Shown here: piece after piece, positions 39,244 through 46,350 of the stretch
Layout: each line of letters opens with the position of its first letter
How positions within the stretch are numbered: position 1 is the stretch's first letter
Assembly: GCF_008632335.1 (NCBI RefSeq)
Contig: NZ_VWXX01000020.1
Location: forward strand, 1-61,138
Direction of reading: 5' to 3'
DNA: 61,138 bases
Source of the DNA: Thiohalocapsa marina
Lineage (GTDB): Bacteria > Pseudomonadota > Gammaproteobacteria > Chromatiales > Chromatiaceae
Notes under the pieces: generated by a model
Database searches by the model: none
Seen by the model: the letters and a program-made list of their open reading frames with translations, nothing else
What the model was told of the DNA's origin: nothing
Position numbers and translations under genes: made by a program

Positions 39244-39678
39244 TCAGCCGGCGCGGCTGGCCTCCACCGTGGCCTGGATCTGCGTTTGAAGGGCTGCGTC
39301 CAGTTTCAAGGCCCGGGCGAGGCTGTCGAGGTAGATGCGTTCCGGCATCGACGGCGGGTCGAACATCCACAGCGACGCCGTGTAGACCTCCGCGGCCTGT
39401 TCGCGGGACTGCACGGCGGCCCCGGCCAGTGCCTGGATGTCGAGCGGCCGGCCATATTCCTCGAACAGAAATGCCTTGTCTTCGGGCGGTAGCGCCAGGG
39501 CGTTGATCTGGTTGAGGATCGTCTGGCTCTCCTGCACGTCGATCTGGCCGTCGGCCTTGGCGGCGGCGATCATCGCGCGGGCCAGCAGCTGGCTAAAACA
39601 GCCGGCAGCCGGACCGGATGCTGGCCCTTTCCCGGCGCACCGCGTACGTTGGATAATCAGCATCTTCAAATTTGCCAC
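39244..39678 (-). pseudogene. DUF533 (TerB-fold) protein, N-terminus lost
   Basis: The C-terminal TerB-like domain is intact: ARAMIAAAKADGQIDVQESQ, FLFEEYGRPLDIQALAG, EVYTASLWMFDPPSMPERIYLDSLARAL. DUF533 proteins are normally about 200-230 residues with a glycine-rich N-terminus; here only some 115 residues remain, preceded by unrelated sequence from a repeat-rich region. I judge it a truncated gene, although an ATG at 39678 leaves a formally open 144-codon frame. Confidence 0.65.
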
Positions 39679-39696
39679 TTTGTCGCGGTTCGGGTG

Positions 39697-39792
39697 ACCG
39701 CAGAGACGCAGAGACGCAGAGCACGCAAAGCGTACGCAGAGACGCTTGCGAAAACGCTGGCTGGTCTCTGCGTTCTCTGTGCCTCTGCGGTT
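39697..39792. repeat. CGCAGAG hairpin repeat
   Basis: ACCGCAGAGACGCAGAGACG at one end and TCTGTGCCTCTGCGGT at the other are inverted arms around a 50-bp centre. The same type of element overlaps the lolA start. It lies where the DUF533 gene lost its N-terminus. Confidence 0.8.
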
Positions 39793-39846
39793 TGGGTTTG
39801 GAAGTGCTGTCGAAGGCCGCTGTGCTTGATCTCAGGGGGGGGCTGA

Positions 39847-40605
39847 GTGGACGATATTGAACTCCTTGTGGACCTGCATCGGTCTGCGGACCGGCAGGGG
39901 CCGGGCGGCGATGCGGAGACCCGCCGGGCGCTGGAACTGGCCGGACTCGACCGGTCGCGGCGCCTGAAGATCGCGGACATTGGCTGTGGCACCGGGGCCG
40001 CCAGCATCCTGCTCGCCCGGGAACTGGATGCCGAGGTCACCGCGGTGGACTTCCTGCCCGCGTTTCTCGACACGCTTCGCGCCCGGGCGCACGAGCACGG
40101 GGTGGCGGAGCGGATCACCCCGCTGCATGCCTCCATGGAGGCGCTGCCGTTCGCGGCCGGTGCGTTCGACGTGATCTGGTCCGAAGGGGCCGTCTACAAC
40201 ATGGGCTTCGAGGCCGGCATCTCCGCCTGGCGCCAATTCCTCAGGCCCGGAGGCATGCTCGTGGTCTCCGAGATCACCTGGCTCGGCGCTCAAAGACCGG
40301 CGGAGATCCAGGCCCACTGGGCGTCGGAGTATCCGCAGATCAATGTCGCATCGGCCAAGATCGGCATCCTGGAGCAGCACGGCTACAGCCCTCGGGGCTA
40401 CTTCGTCCTGCCGCCGCATTGCTGGCTGGAGAACTACTATCGCCCCATGCAGGACCGGTTCGATGCCTTTCTTGCTCGCCACGGCCATGGCGACCAGGCA
40501 ACGGCCATCGTCGCGGCGGAACAGCATGAGATCCGCCTGTACGAACGCTACCAGGACCATTACGGCTACGGCGTCTATGTGGCGCAATGGCCCGGAGTCG
40601 GCTGA
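39847..40605 (+). CDS. class I SAM-dependent methyltransferase
   Basis: 252 residues. Motif I is KIADIGCGTGAASILLA, followed by VTAVDFLPAFLDTL, FDVIWSEGAVYNMGFEAG and FLRPGGMLVVSEITWLG. The VYNMGF motif and C-terminal aromatic region (PPHCWLENYYRPMQDR) place it in the UbiE-like small-molecule group; the substrate is unknown. GTG start preceded by GGGGGG. Stand-alone gene. Confidence 0.85.
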   Translation: MDDIELLVDLHRSADRQGPGGDAETRRALELAGLDRSRRLKIADIGCGTGAASILLARELDAEVTAVDFLPAFLDTLRARAHEHGVAERITPLHASMEALPFAAGAFDVIWSEGAVYNMGFEAGISAWRQFLRPGGMLVVSEITWLGAQRPAEIQAHWASEYPQINVASAKIGILEQHGYSPRGYFVLPPHCWLENYYRPMQDRFDAFLARHGHGDQATAIVAAEQHEIRLYERYQDHYGYGVYVAQWPGVG

Positions 40606-40625
40606 ACAGGGTCGACACCCTGGCT

Positions 40626-40651
40626 GCGAAAACCAAAGGCTCGTTTGCAAC
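40626..40651 (+). repeat. 26-bp dispersed repeat, copy 2
   Basis: Matches 261-286 at 23 of 26 positions; it sits immediately before the SprT-like start codon. Confidence 0.6.
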
Positions 40652-40662
40652 GGATAGAACGG

Positions 40663-41169
40663 ATGAATCTGGATCGCGCCGAGGCGCTGGCGCGGCGCGA
40701 GCTACGCCGATTTTCGCAGCTCGCCGACTGGTCGTTCGGCTGGAACCGCCGGCTGCGTGCCCATGGGCTTTGCCGGTTCGATCTGCGCCGGATCGAGCTG
40801 TCCGCGCCCCTGACCCGGCGCGAGCCGGACGAGGGGCTGATCCTCGACACCATCCGCCATGAACTGGCCCATGCCCTGGCCGGTCGCCGCGCCGGGCATG
40901 GTCCGCGCTGGCGGGCCTGGGCCGAGCGCGTGGGCTGCAATCACATCGGCAGCAGCCGTGCGTCCTCGCCGAACGCCGAGGATGTGCCGGCACGCTACGT
41001 CCTGCTGGCGCGCATCGACGGGCGCGACCAGGTGGTCCGGCACTACCATCGCCGTCCGTCGCGTGCGTTCCTCGAGTCGCTCCCCCAGCGCTTTCTGCGC
41101 GGTCGGCCGGAGACGCGGGGCACCTTGCGGCTGGTGTGCGCGGACAACGCACCGCCGGATTCGAGATAG
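40663..41169 (+). CDS. SprT-like zinc metalloprotease
   Basis: 168 residues with the zinc-binding HELAHALAGRRAGHGPRW (HExxH and downstream His) and an N-terminal helix DWSFGWNRRLRAHGLCRF typical of SprT/SprT-like proteins. The C-terminal half is basic but lacks an obvious four-cysteine zinc ribbon. Related to SPRTN DNA-protein crosslink proteases; function in bacteria is little known. ATG 40663 is chosen over TTG 40645. Confidence 0.85.
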   Translation: MNLDRAEALARRELRRFSQLADWSFGWNRRLRAHGLCRFDLRRIELSAPLTRREPDEGLILDTIRHELAHALAGRRAGHGPRWRAWAERVGCNHIGSSRASSPNAEDVPARYVLLARIDGRDQVVRHYHRRPSRAFLESLPQRFLRGRPETRGTLRLVCADNAPPDSR

Positions 41170-41188
41170 AAATAACAAACAGTCGCAT

Positions 41189-41218
41189 TTGCGTTTAGCG
41201 GTTCGTCTGCGCTAGCAT
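41189..41218 (+). promoter_or_regulatory. putative promoter of the feo operon
   Basis: TTGCGT at 41189 and TAGCAT at 41213 with an 18-bp spacer, 34 bp before feoA. An AT-rich stretch (41169-41190) overlaps the -35 but matches the Fur consensus poorly. Confidence 0.35.
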
Positions 41219-41251
41219 AGGGAGCAGACCCAGCCAGCGAGAGAACCCGCG

Positions 41252-41518
41252 ATGCCCAAGATGCCCCTATGCGGCGATGTGCGCACCCTGAACGACATCG
41301 GTACCGGCGCCCAGGTGCGCATTCGGCGCCATCATTCCAATGGCGCCGTTCGACAACGTCTGCTGGACCTGGGGCTGATGCCGAATGTGCTGGTGACCCT
41401 GGTGCGCAGTGCGCCGCTCAACGACCCCATCCAGCTCAGGCTGGATGGCTCAAGCATCACGCTGCGGCGGCGCGAGGCCGTCACCATAGAGGTGAGCGGC
41501 GAGGACATGCCACGATGA
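41252..41518 (+). CDS. feoA: ferrous iron transport protein A
   Basis: An 88-residue SH3-like protein: GTGAQVRIRRHHSNGAVRQRLLDLGLMPNVLVTLV and IQLRLDGSSITLRRREA cover the FeoA fold. It assists FeoB in Fe(II) uptake. Its stop overlaps the ATG of feoB. Confidence 0.93.
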   Translation: MPKMPLCGDVRTLNDIGTGAQVRIRRHHSNGAVRQRLLDLGLMPNVLVTLVRSAPLNDPIQLRLDGSSITLRRREAVTIEVSGEDMPR

Positions 41519-44046
41519 CACCACGCGATGGCGTGCTGGTGGCCCTGGCCGGGCAACAGAACGCCGGTAAGTCCACCCTGTTCAACCTGCTTACGGGTGC
41601 CCGCCAGCATGTGGCCAACTATCCCGGTGTCACCGTCGACAAGAAGCATGGGCAGTACGGCGACAATGTGGGTACCGTCTACACCGTCGACCTGCCGGGC
41701 ACCTACAGCCTGACCGCGTTCTCGCTGGAGGAGCGGGTGGCGCGCGAGTTTCTGCTCGGCGACCGACCCGATGTGACGGTCAATGTGATCGATGCGTCGA
41801 ATCTGCGTCGGTCGCTGCACCTGACGCTGCAGATCCTGGAGCTGGAACTGCCTTCGGTACTGGCGCTGAACATGATGGACGTGGCCGAGGGGCGCGGCAT
41901 CCAGATCGACCAGGCCCGACTCGCCGCGCGGCTGCAGATGCCGGTTGTGCCCACGGTCGGGCGCAAGGGGCAGGGGCGCGAGGCACTGCGCCAGAGCATT
42001 CGCGCCGAGTCGGCGCGTCAGGCCGTCAGGCGGGCTCCGCCTGCACCACCGGTGGACTATGGTGCGCTGGAGCCGATGATCGAGCAGGTGCGGCAACGGC
42101 TGGCGGACTTCGACTCCCTGGCAGACCTGCCCCGGCGTTGGTTGGCGCTGAAGTTGCTGGAGGGAGATACCCAGGCGGTGACCTTGCTGGTGGAGCGCGT
42201 GGGCGAGGAGTCGGCACGGCCGCTGCGTGAGGAGATCGACGCCCTGATCGCCGAGTTCGAGCAGGGGCAGGGAATCGATGTGGGCGACCACGTGGTCGGC
42301 TGCCGGGATCGGGCCGTGGAGCGCTTGCTGGACGGGGTGATCACCGGTGCTGCGGGCAACCGCACCACGCTGACCGAGCGCATCGATCGCATCCTGCTCG
42401 ATCGCTGGCTGGCGCCCGGCTTCCTGCTGCTGTCGGTGTTCGCGATCTATCAGGTCTCCATCGTCTGGGGTTATGAGCTGACCAATTACACCTGGCCGTT
42501 CCTGGCCAAGGGGCGCGAGCTGATCGCCGGGGCGCTGCCCGGCGCACACTTCCTGGTCGACCCCTATGTGCGCTCGCTCGGGCTCTGGCTGGTGGACTCG
42601 GCCAACACCCTGCTCAACTATGTGCCGATCTTCATCATCCTCTTCGCCTGCATCGCCATCGTCGAGGACTCCGGCTACATGGCCCGCATCGCCTTCATTC
42701 TGGACAAGATCCTGCACCGCTTCGGCTTGCACGGGCAGAGCACACTGCCGTTGATCCTGGGCGGCGTCTTCGCCGGCGGCTGCGCCGTGCCCGGGGTCAT
42801 GGCCACCAAGGGCATCCCCGACAACCGCGCGCGCATGGCGACCATCTTCACAGTGCCGTTCATGAACTGCCTGGCCAAGGTGCCGCTCTACACGCTGCTA
42901 CTCGGGATCTTCTTCGTCGAGCACAAGTCGCTGATGATGTTCTACATCTCCACCATGACCATCATATTCGCGCTGCTGGTGGCCAAATTGCTGACCAAGA
43001 CCGTGCTCAGTGGCCACGAGACCTCGCCGTTCGTGATGGAACTGCCGCACTATCATCTGCCGACATTCAATGGCGTCGCACGGCGCTCGCTCGAGCGCAC
43101 CTGGCAGTACATCAAGAAGGTCGGCACCGTGGTGCTGGCGGTGGCCGTGGTGGTGTTCGTGCTGCTGCATCTGCCGGGGCTGCCGGCCGAGCGCAAGGCG
43201 TATTTCGCGCAAGAGGCCGAGGCCGCCATCGAGCGCTTCGAGCAGGCCATGGCCGGCAATCCCTATCGCGAGATCGCCACCGGCGCCAACCTGGTGCCGC
43301 TGATCAACTACTACAGCGACTACAAGCGCGCCAAGCTCAACGCAACGGGCGCGGCGGCCTCGCAGCGGGTCACCGAGCGCTTCCAGGCGCGCAATGCCGA
43401 CTTCTATCCGCTGGTGACGCGGGGCGGCGATAGGGACGCCAGACAGGCAAACCGCGCACTGCGGAACCTGGCGCGTGATCGACAGGGCCTGCGCCAGCAG
43501 ATGCGCGAGGAGCGCATCGCCTACTCCATCCTCGGCGCCATCGGCCGCGGGCTGGAGCCGATCACCCAGTTCGCCGGCTTCGACTGGAAGATCAATGTCG
43601 CGCTGCTGGCGTCCTTCGCGGCACGCGAGAGCAGTGTCGCCACCCTGGGCGTGCTGTTCCAGCAGGGCGATGACGAGAACCAGACACTGGAGGAGCGCAT
43701 GGGGCAGGCGACCCGCGCGGGCGGTGCGACCGCGCTGCTGGCGGTGTCGGTGATCCTGTTCTTCGCTCTGTATCCGCCCTGCCTGGCCACCACCATGATG
43801 GTCAAGGTGCAGACCGGCTCCTACAAGTGGATGGTCTTCTCGATCATCTTCCCGACCATCCTCGGGCTGGCGGTGGCCAGCGCGGTCTACAGCATCGGCG
43901 CGGCGGTGGGCGCCAGCGGCATCGAGGCGATGTCCGCGGTCTACTGGAGCGCCTTTGCGCTCTTGCTGATCGTTGGCCTGCTCAGTGATCGCAAGGCGAG
44001 CCGGCAACTGCGGCAACGCTTTGCCGCGGCATCGCTGCCGACATGA
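41515..44046 (+). CDS. feoB: ferrous iron transporter FeoB
   Basis: 843 residues. N-terminal G domain: GQQNAGKSTLFNLLTG, NYPGVTVDKKHG, DLPGTYSLTAFS and NMMD. Helical spacer, then the membrane part with GCAVPGVMATKGIPDNRARMAT and AARESSVATLGVLF gate motifs. A soluble insertion of about 110 residues (FAQEAEAAIERFEQ to RDRQGLRQQMREE) lies between two helices in the C-terminal half, longer than in E. coli FeoB. Translationally coupled to both neighbours by ATGA overlaps. Confidence 0.95.
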   Translation: MTPRDGVLVALAGQQNAGKSTLFNLLTGARQHVANYPGVTVDKKHGQYGDNVGTVYTVDLPGTYSLTAFSLEERVAREFLLGDRPDVTVNVIDASNLRRSLHLTLQILELELPSVLALNMMDVAEGRGIQIDQARLAARLQMPVVPTVGRKGQGREALRQSIRAESARQAVRRAPPAPPVDYGALEPMIEQVRQRLADFDSLADLPRRWLALKLLEGDTQAVTLLVERVGEESARPLREEIDALIAEFEQGQGIDVGDHVVGCRDRAVERLLDGVITGAAGNRTTLTERIDRILLDRWLAPGFLLLSVFAIYQVSIVWGYELTNYTWPFLAKGRELIAGALPGAHFLVDPYVRSLGLWLVDSANTLLNYVPIFIILFACIAIVEDSGYMARIAFILDKILHRFGLHGQSTLPLILGGVFAGGCAVPGVMATKGIPDNRARMATIFTVPFMNCLAKVPLYTLLLGIFFVEHKSLMMFYISTMTIIFALLVAKLLTKTVLSGHETSPFVMELPHYHLPTFNGVARRSLERTWQYIKKVGTVVLAVAVVVFVLLHLPGLPAERKAYFAQEAEAAIERFEQAMAGNPYREIATGANLVPLINYYSDYKRAKLNATGAAASQRVTERFQARNADFYPLVTRGGDRDARQANRALRNLARDRQGLRQQMREERIAYSILGAIGRGLEPITQFAGFDWKINVALLASFAARESSVATLGVLFQQGDDENQTLEERMGQATRAGGATALLAVSVILFFALYPPCLATTMMVKVQTGSYKWMVFSIIFPTILGLAVASAVYSIGAAVGASGIEAMSAVYWSAFALLLIVGLLSDRKASRQLRQRFAAASLPT

Positions 44047-44447
44047 CCGACCCCGCCCAGCAGTTGTCCCCGCAGACGGCGAACCCGCTCGCGCCGCCTG
44101 CTGCCCCGCAGGCCGGCGGGCAGTTCGGAGCCCAGGCCGGCGCCCAGGCCGGAGATCAAGCCAGCGCAGGCATCACTGCACAGGCTGCAGTCCAGCCAGG
44201 GACTCAGACAGGCGTCCAGACCGCGACGCTGGCCAGCCAGGATGCCCCATCGGTCCATGCAGCGCCGCCGATCACGCTGCTCGATGCCGGGGTCATCGGG
44301 CTGGTGCTGGGACTGTCGCTGTGGTACCTGGGCCGCCAGTTCTGGCGAAAACGCGATGGCTGCAGCGGTTGCAGCGGCTGCGGTCAAAGACTGCACGAAC
44401 GCCAGGGCGGAGGCTGTGTGGTTGGCGGTTGCTCCAAGCTGTCGTGA
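44043..44447 (+). CDS. FeoB-associated Cys-rich membrane protein
   Basis: 134 residues. A Gln/Ala-rich low-complexity head (about 75 residues), one membrane helix (LLDAGVIGLVLGLSLWYLG) and a cytosolic Cys cluster (CSGCSGCG, then CVVGGCS). The last part matches the FeoB-associated Cys-rich family, a possible Fe(II) relay or a functional substitute for FeoC. The ATG overlaps the feoB stop. Confidence 0.85.
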   Translation: MTDPAQQLSPQTANPLAPPAAPQAGGQFGAQAGAQAGDQASAGITAQAAVQPGTQTGVQTATLASQDAPSVHAAPPITLLDAGVIGLVLGLSLWYLGRQFWRKRDGCSGCSGCGQRLHERQGGGCVVGGCSKLS

Positions 44448-44599
44448 AGCCTGGCGTGATGTGGTCACATCGGCATCAGAAAAGCGACACCCAATCCGCT
44501 CGAGTTGTGGTCGAAAACTGATGGTCGTTGGCCATATGCCGGCCAGTGGGGTCAGGATCAGTCGATCGGGGTCGCCGGGTCAGGAGCCGACGGCCTGGA

Positions 44600-44830
44600 T
44601 CAGGGCTTTGAGCGCGGTTCGGCCTGAACCACCCGTTGCACCCCCCGTTTCGGCACCCAGGCCCGCTCTCCGGGCATCAGCACGCGCCGGCCCGGCAGCT
44701 GAGTCGGACGGGTCGCCTCGATGCGGTAGAACCAGAGGAATTTCCAAACGATCCGAACCGTGTATTTGACGATTCCGAAGGGTCCGGAGATCACGAGTCG
44801 GGCGAGGTGTGCATTCTCGTTGGTATACAT
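44600..44830 (-). CDS. small single-helix membrane protein of unknown function
   Basis: 76 residues: hydrophobic segment RLVISGPFGIVKYTVRIVWKFLWFY, then a basic tail. The frame is open to 44896; ATG 44830 (MYTNENAHLARL) looks like the natural start. It diverges from the photolyase-like gene and could share its operator. No family recognised. Confidence 0.5.
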   Translation of the reverse strand: MYTNENAHLARLVISGPFGIVKYTVRIVWKFLWFYRIEATRPTQLPGRRVLMPGERAWVPKRGVQRVVQAEPRSKP

Positions 44831-44936
44831 GGGAGACTGCGGGTCCAGCAGGGCGGCGATGGGAGACGCGTTGCATCCGGTCCTGCCGCGCATCAAACGC
44901 CAGTTCGAATTCGTCTCTTAGTTGACCAAGTGAGCT

Positions 44937-44958
44937 TAGCGTAAATAAAAGTACGCTA
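44937..44958. promoter_or_regulatory. candidate operator: TAGCGTA inverted repeat
   Basis: TAGCGTA, 8 AT-rich bases, TACGCTA, a perfect 7-bp inverted repeat about 80 bp before the photolyase-like gene. TTGACC at 44922-44927 could be a -35 whose -10 would lie inside the palindrome. A third half-site TACGCTA occurs at 45081. Confidence 0.5.
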
Positions 44959-45018
44959 CCTGACCATTTCTGACATCGTTCGCTGGAAAGCTGGGCAACT
45001 TGCTGATAGCGAGCGCCG

Positions 45019-46308
45019 ATGATTCCTTGCGCAGGTTCTATGATGACCATGCCTCAGTCCGGTTTTTCGAACACAAAAAATACGCTACTGGCGAACCGTG
45101 ACCAAGGCGCGGCGCTGCTGCGGGCCTTCGTGCCGCGGATGGGGCGGCACTACGCCCAGGGGCGCAATTTCGATCCGGGACCCGGGCGGTACCGGGACGT
45201 GTCGACCCTGTCGCCGTACATTCGAAGGCGGCTGCTGCTGGAGACGGAGGTCATTGCCGCCGCGCTTGATACCCACGGCCTAGCACAGGCGGAAAGATTC
45301 ATCCAGGAGGTGCTCTGGCGGGGCTACTTCAAGGGCTGGCTGGAGCAGCGTCCGCAGGTCTGGGCAGACTACCGGGCGGGTCTGCAGGCGGATCTCGCGC
45401 GGCTGGACACCGACGTCGACCTGCGACGGCAACTGACCCGCGCCGAGTCCGGAGACACCGGGCTCGCCTGTTTCGACGCCTGGGTACGACAGCTCGTGGA
45501 GACCGGCTACCTGCACAACCATGCGCGCATGTGGTTCGCGTCCATCTGGATCTTCACCCTGGCACTGCCCTGGCGGCTGGGCGCGGATCTGTTCTACCGG
45601 CACCTGCTGGATGGCGATCCGGCATCCAACACCCTGAGCTGGCGCTGGGTCGCGGGCTTGCATACCCGGGGCAAGGCCTATCAGGCGGATGCCGGGAACA
45701 TCGCCCGCTTCACCGGCGGGCGGTTCCGCCCGGACGCGACGGACCTGGCCGGGGACATTCGCAGCCTCGAGCTCGATGAGCCAGAGGGTCTGCCGCCGTT
45801 GCAGGGCCTGCGTCTGCCGCGCTCGCCCCAGCCTCTAACGGAGCCGAATGCCCCGCCTACCGCGTTGCTGATCACCGAAGAGGACTGCCGGATGGAGGAT
45901 TTCGATCTGTCCGCGCTGGACATCCGTGGCGCCGCAACCCTGTCGGCCAGTCATCTGCGCTCGCCGCGGGGCGTCGCCGAGCCGGTTCAGGCCTTCGAGG
46001 CGGCGGCCCTGGCCGATGCCGCAGCCCGCAGCGGTCGGCCGGTGGATGCGCTGCGCGCAGGCACCCCAGGTGAGCTGGCGGCCTGGGCCGAAGGCGTCGG
46101 CGTGCGGCAACTCGTCACCGGCTATGTGCCCGAGGGGCCGTTGCGGGACTGGTTGCGTCAGGCGGAGCCGGCGTTGAGCCGGCGGGGCATCCGGCTTTGC
46201 GAATGGCGCCGGGACTGGGACGGCCTGGTCTGGCCCCATGCCACCGCCGGTTTCTTCAAGGTGCGCAAGCAGATCCCGGCCATCCTGACTGCGGCGAACC
46301 TGGGCTGA
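45019..46308 (+). CDS. photolyase/cryptochrome-like FAD protein with apparently permuted domains
   Basis: 429 residues. The FAD-binding photolyase domain comes first: LSPYIRRRLLLETEVIAA, FIQEVLWRGYFKGWLE, TGYLHNHARMWFASIW, SNTLSWRWVAGLHTRGKAY (the Asn and His/Arg motifs of FAD binding). After residue 280 an α/β domain (TALLITEEDCRMEDFDL, GELAAWAEGVGVRQLVTGYVP, ALSRRGIRLCEW) resembles the antenna domain that normally precedes it. DNA repair or light sensing is possible. In-frame starts at 45040, 45043 and 45049 are alternatives. Confidence 0.82.
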   Translation: MIPCAGSMMTMPQSGFSNTKNTLLANRDQGAALLRAFVPRMGRHYAQGRNFDPGPGRYRDVSTLSPYIRRRLLLETEVIAAALDTHGLAQAERFIQEVLWRGYFKGWLEQRPQVWADYRAGLQADLARLDTDVDLRRQLTRAESGDTGLACFDAWVRQLVETGYLHNHARMWFASIWIFTLALPWRLGADLFYRHLLDGDPASNTLSWRWVAGLHTRGKAYQADAGNIARFTGGRFRPDATDLAGDIRSLELDEPEGLPPLQGLRLPRSPQPLTEPNAPPTALLITEEDCRMEDFDLSALDIRGAATLSASHLRSPRGVAEPVQAFEAAALADAAARSGRPVDALRAGTPGELAAWAEGVGVRQLVTGYVPEGPLRDWLRQAEPALSRRGIRLCEWRRDWDGLVWPHATAGFFKVRKQIPAILTAANLG

Positions 46309-46350
46309 TCGGCCGATGCCGTGAAGCCAGCACCGTGACGCCGGCTGGTC

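Noticed and set aside
41169-41190. Fur box before feoA
   Set aside because: The AT-rich stretch matches the consensus palindrome too poorly to call.
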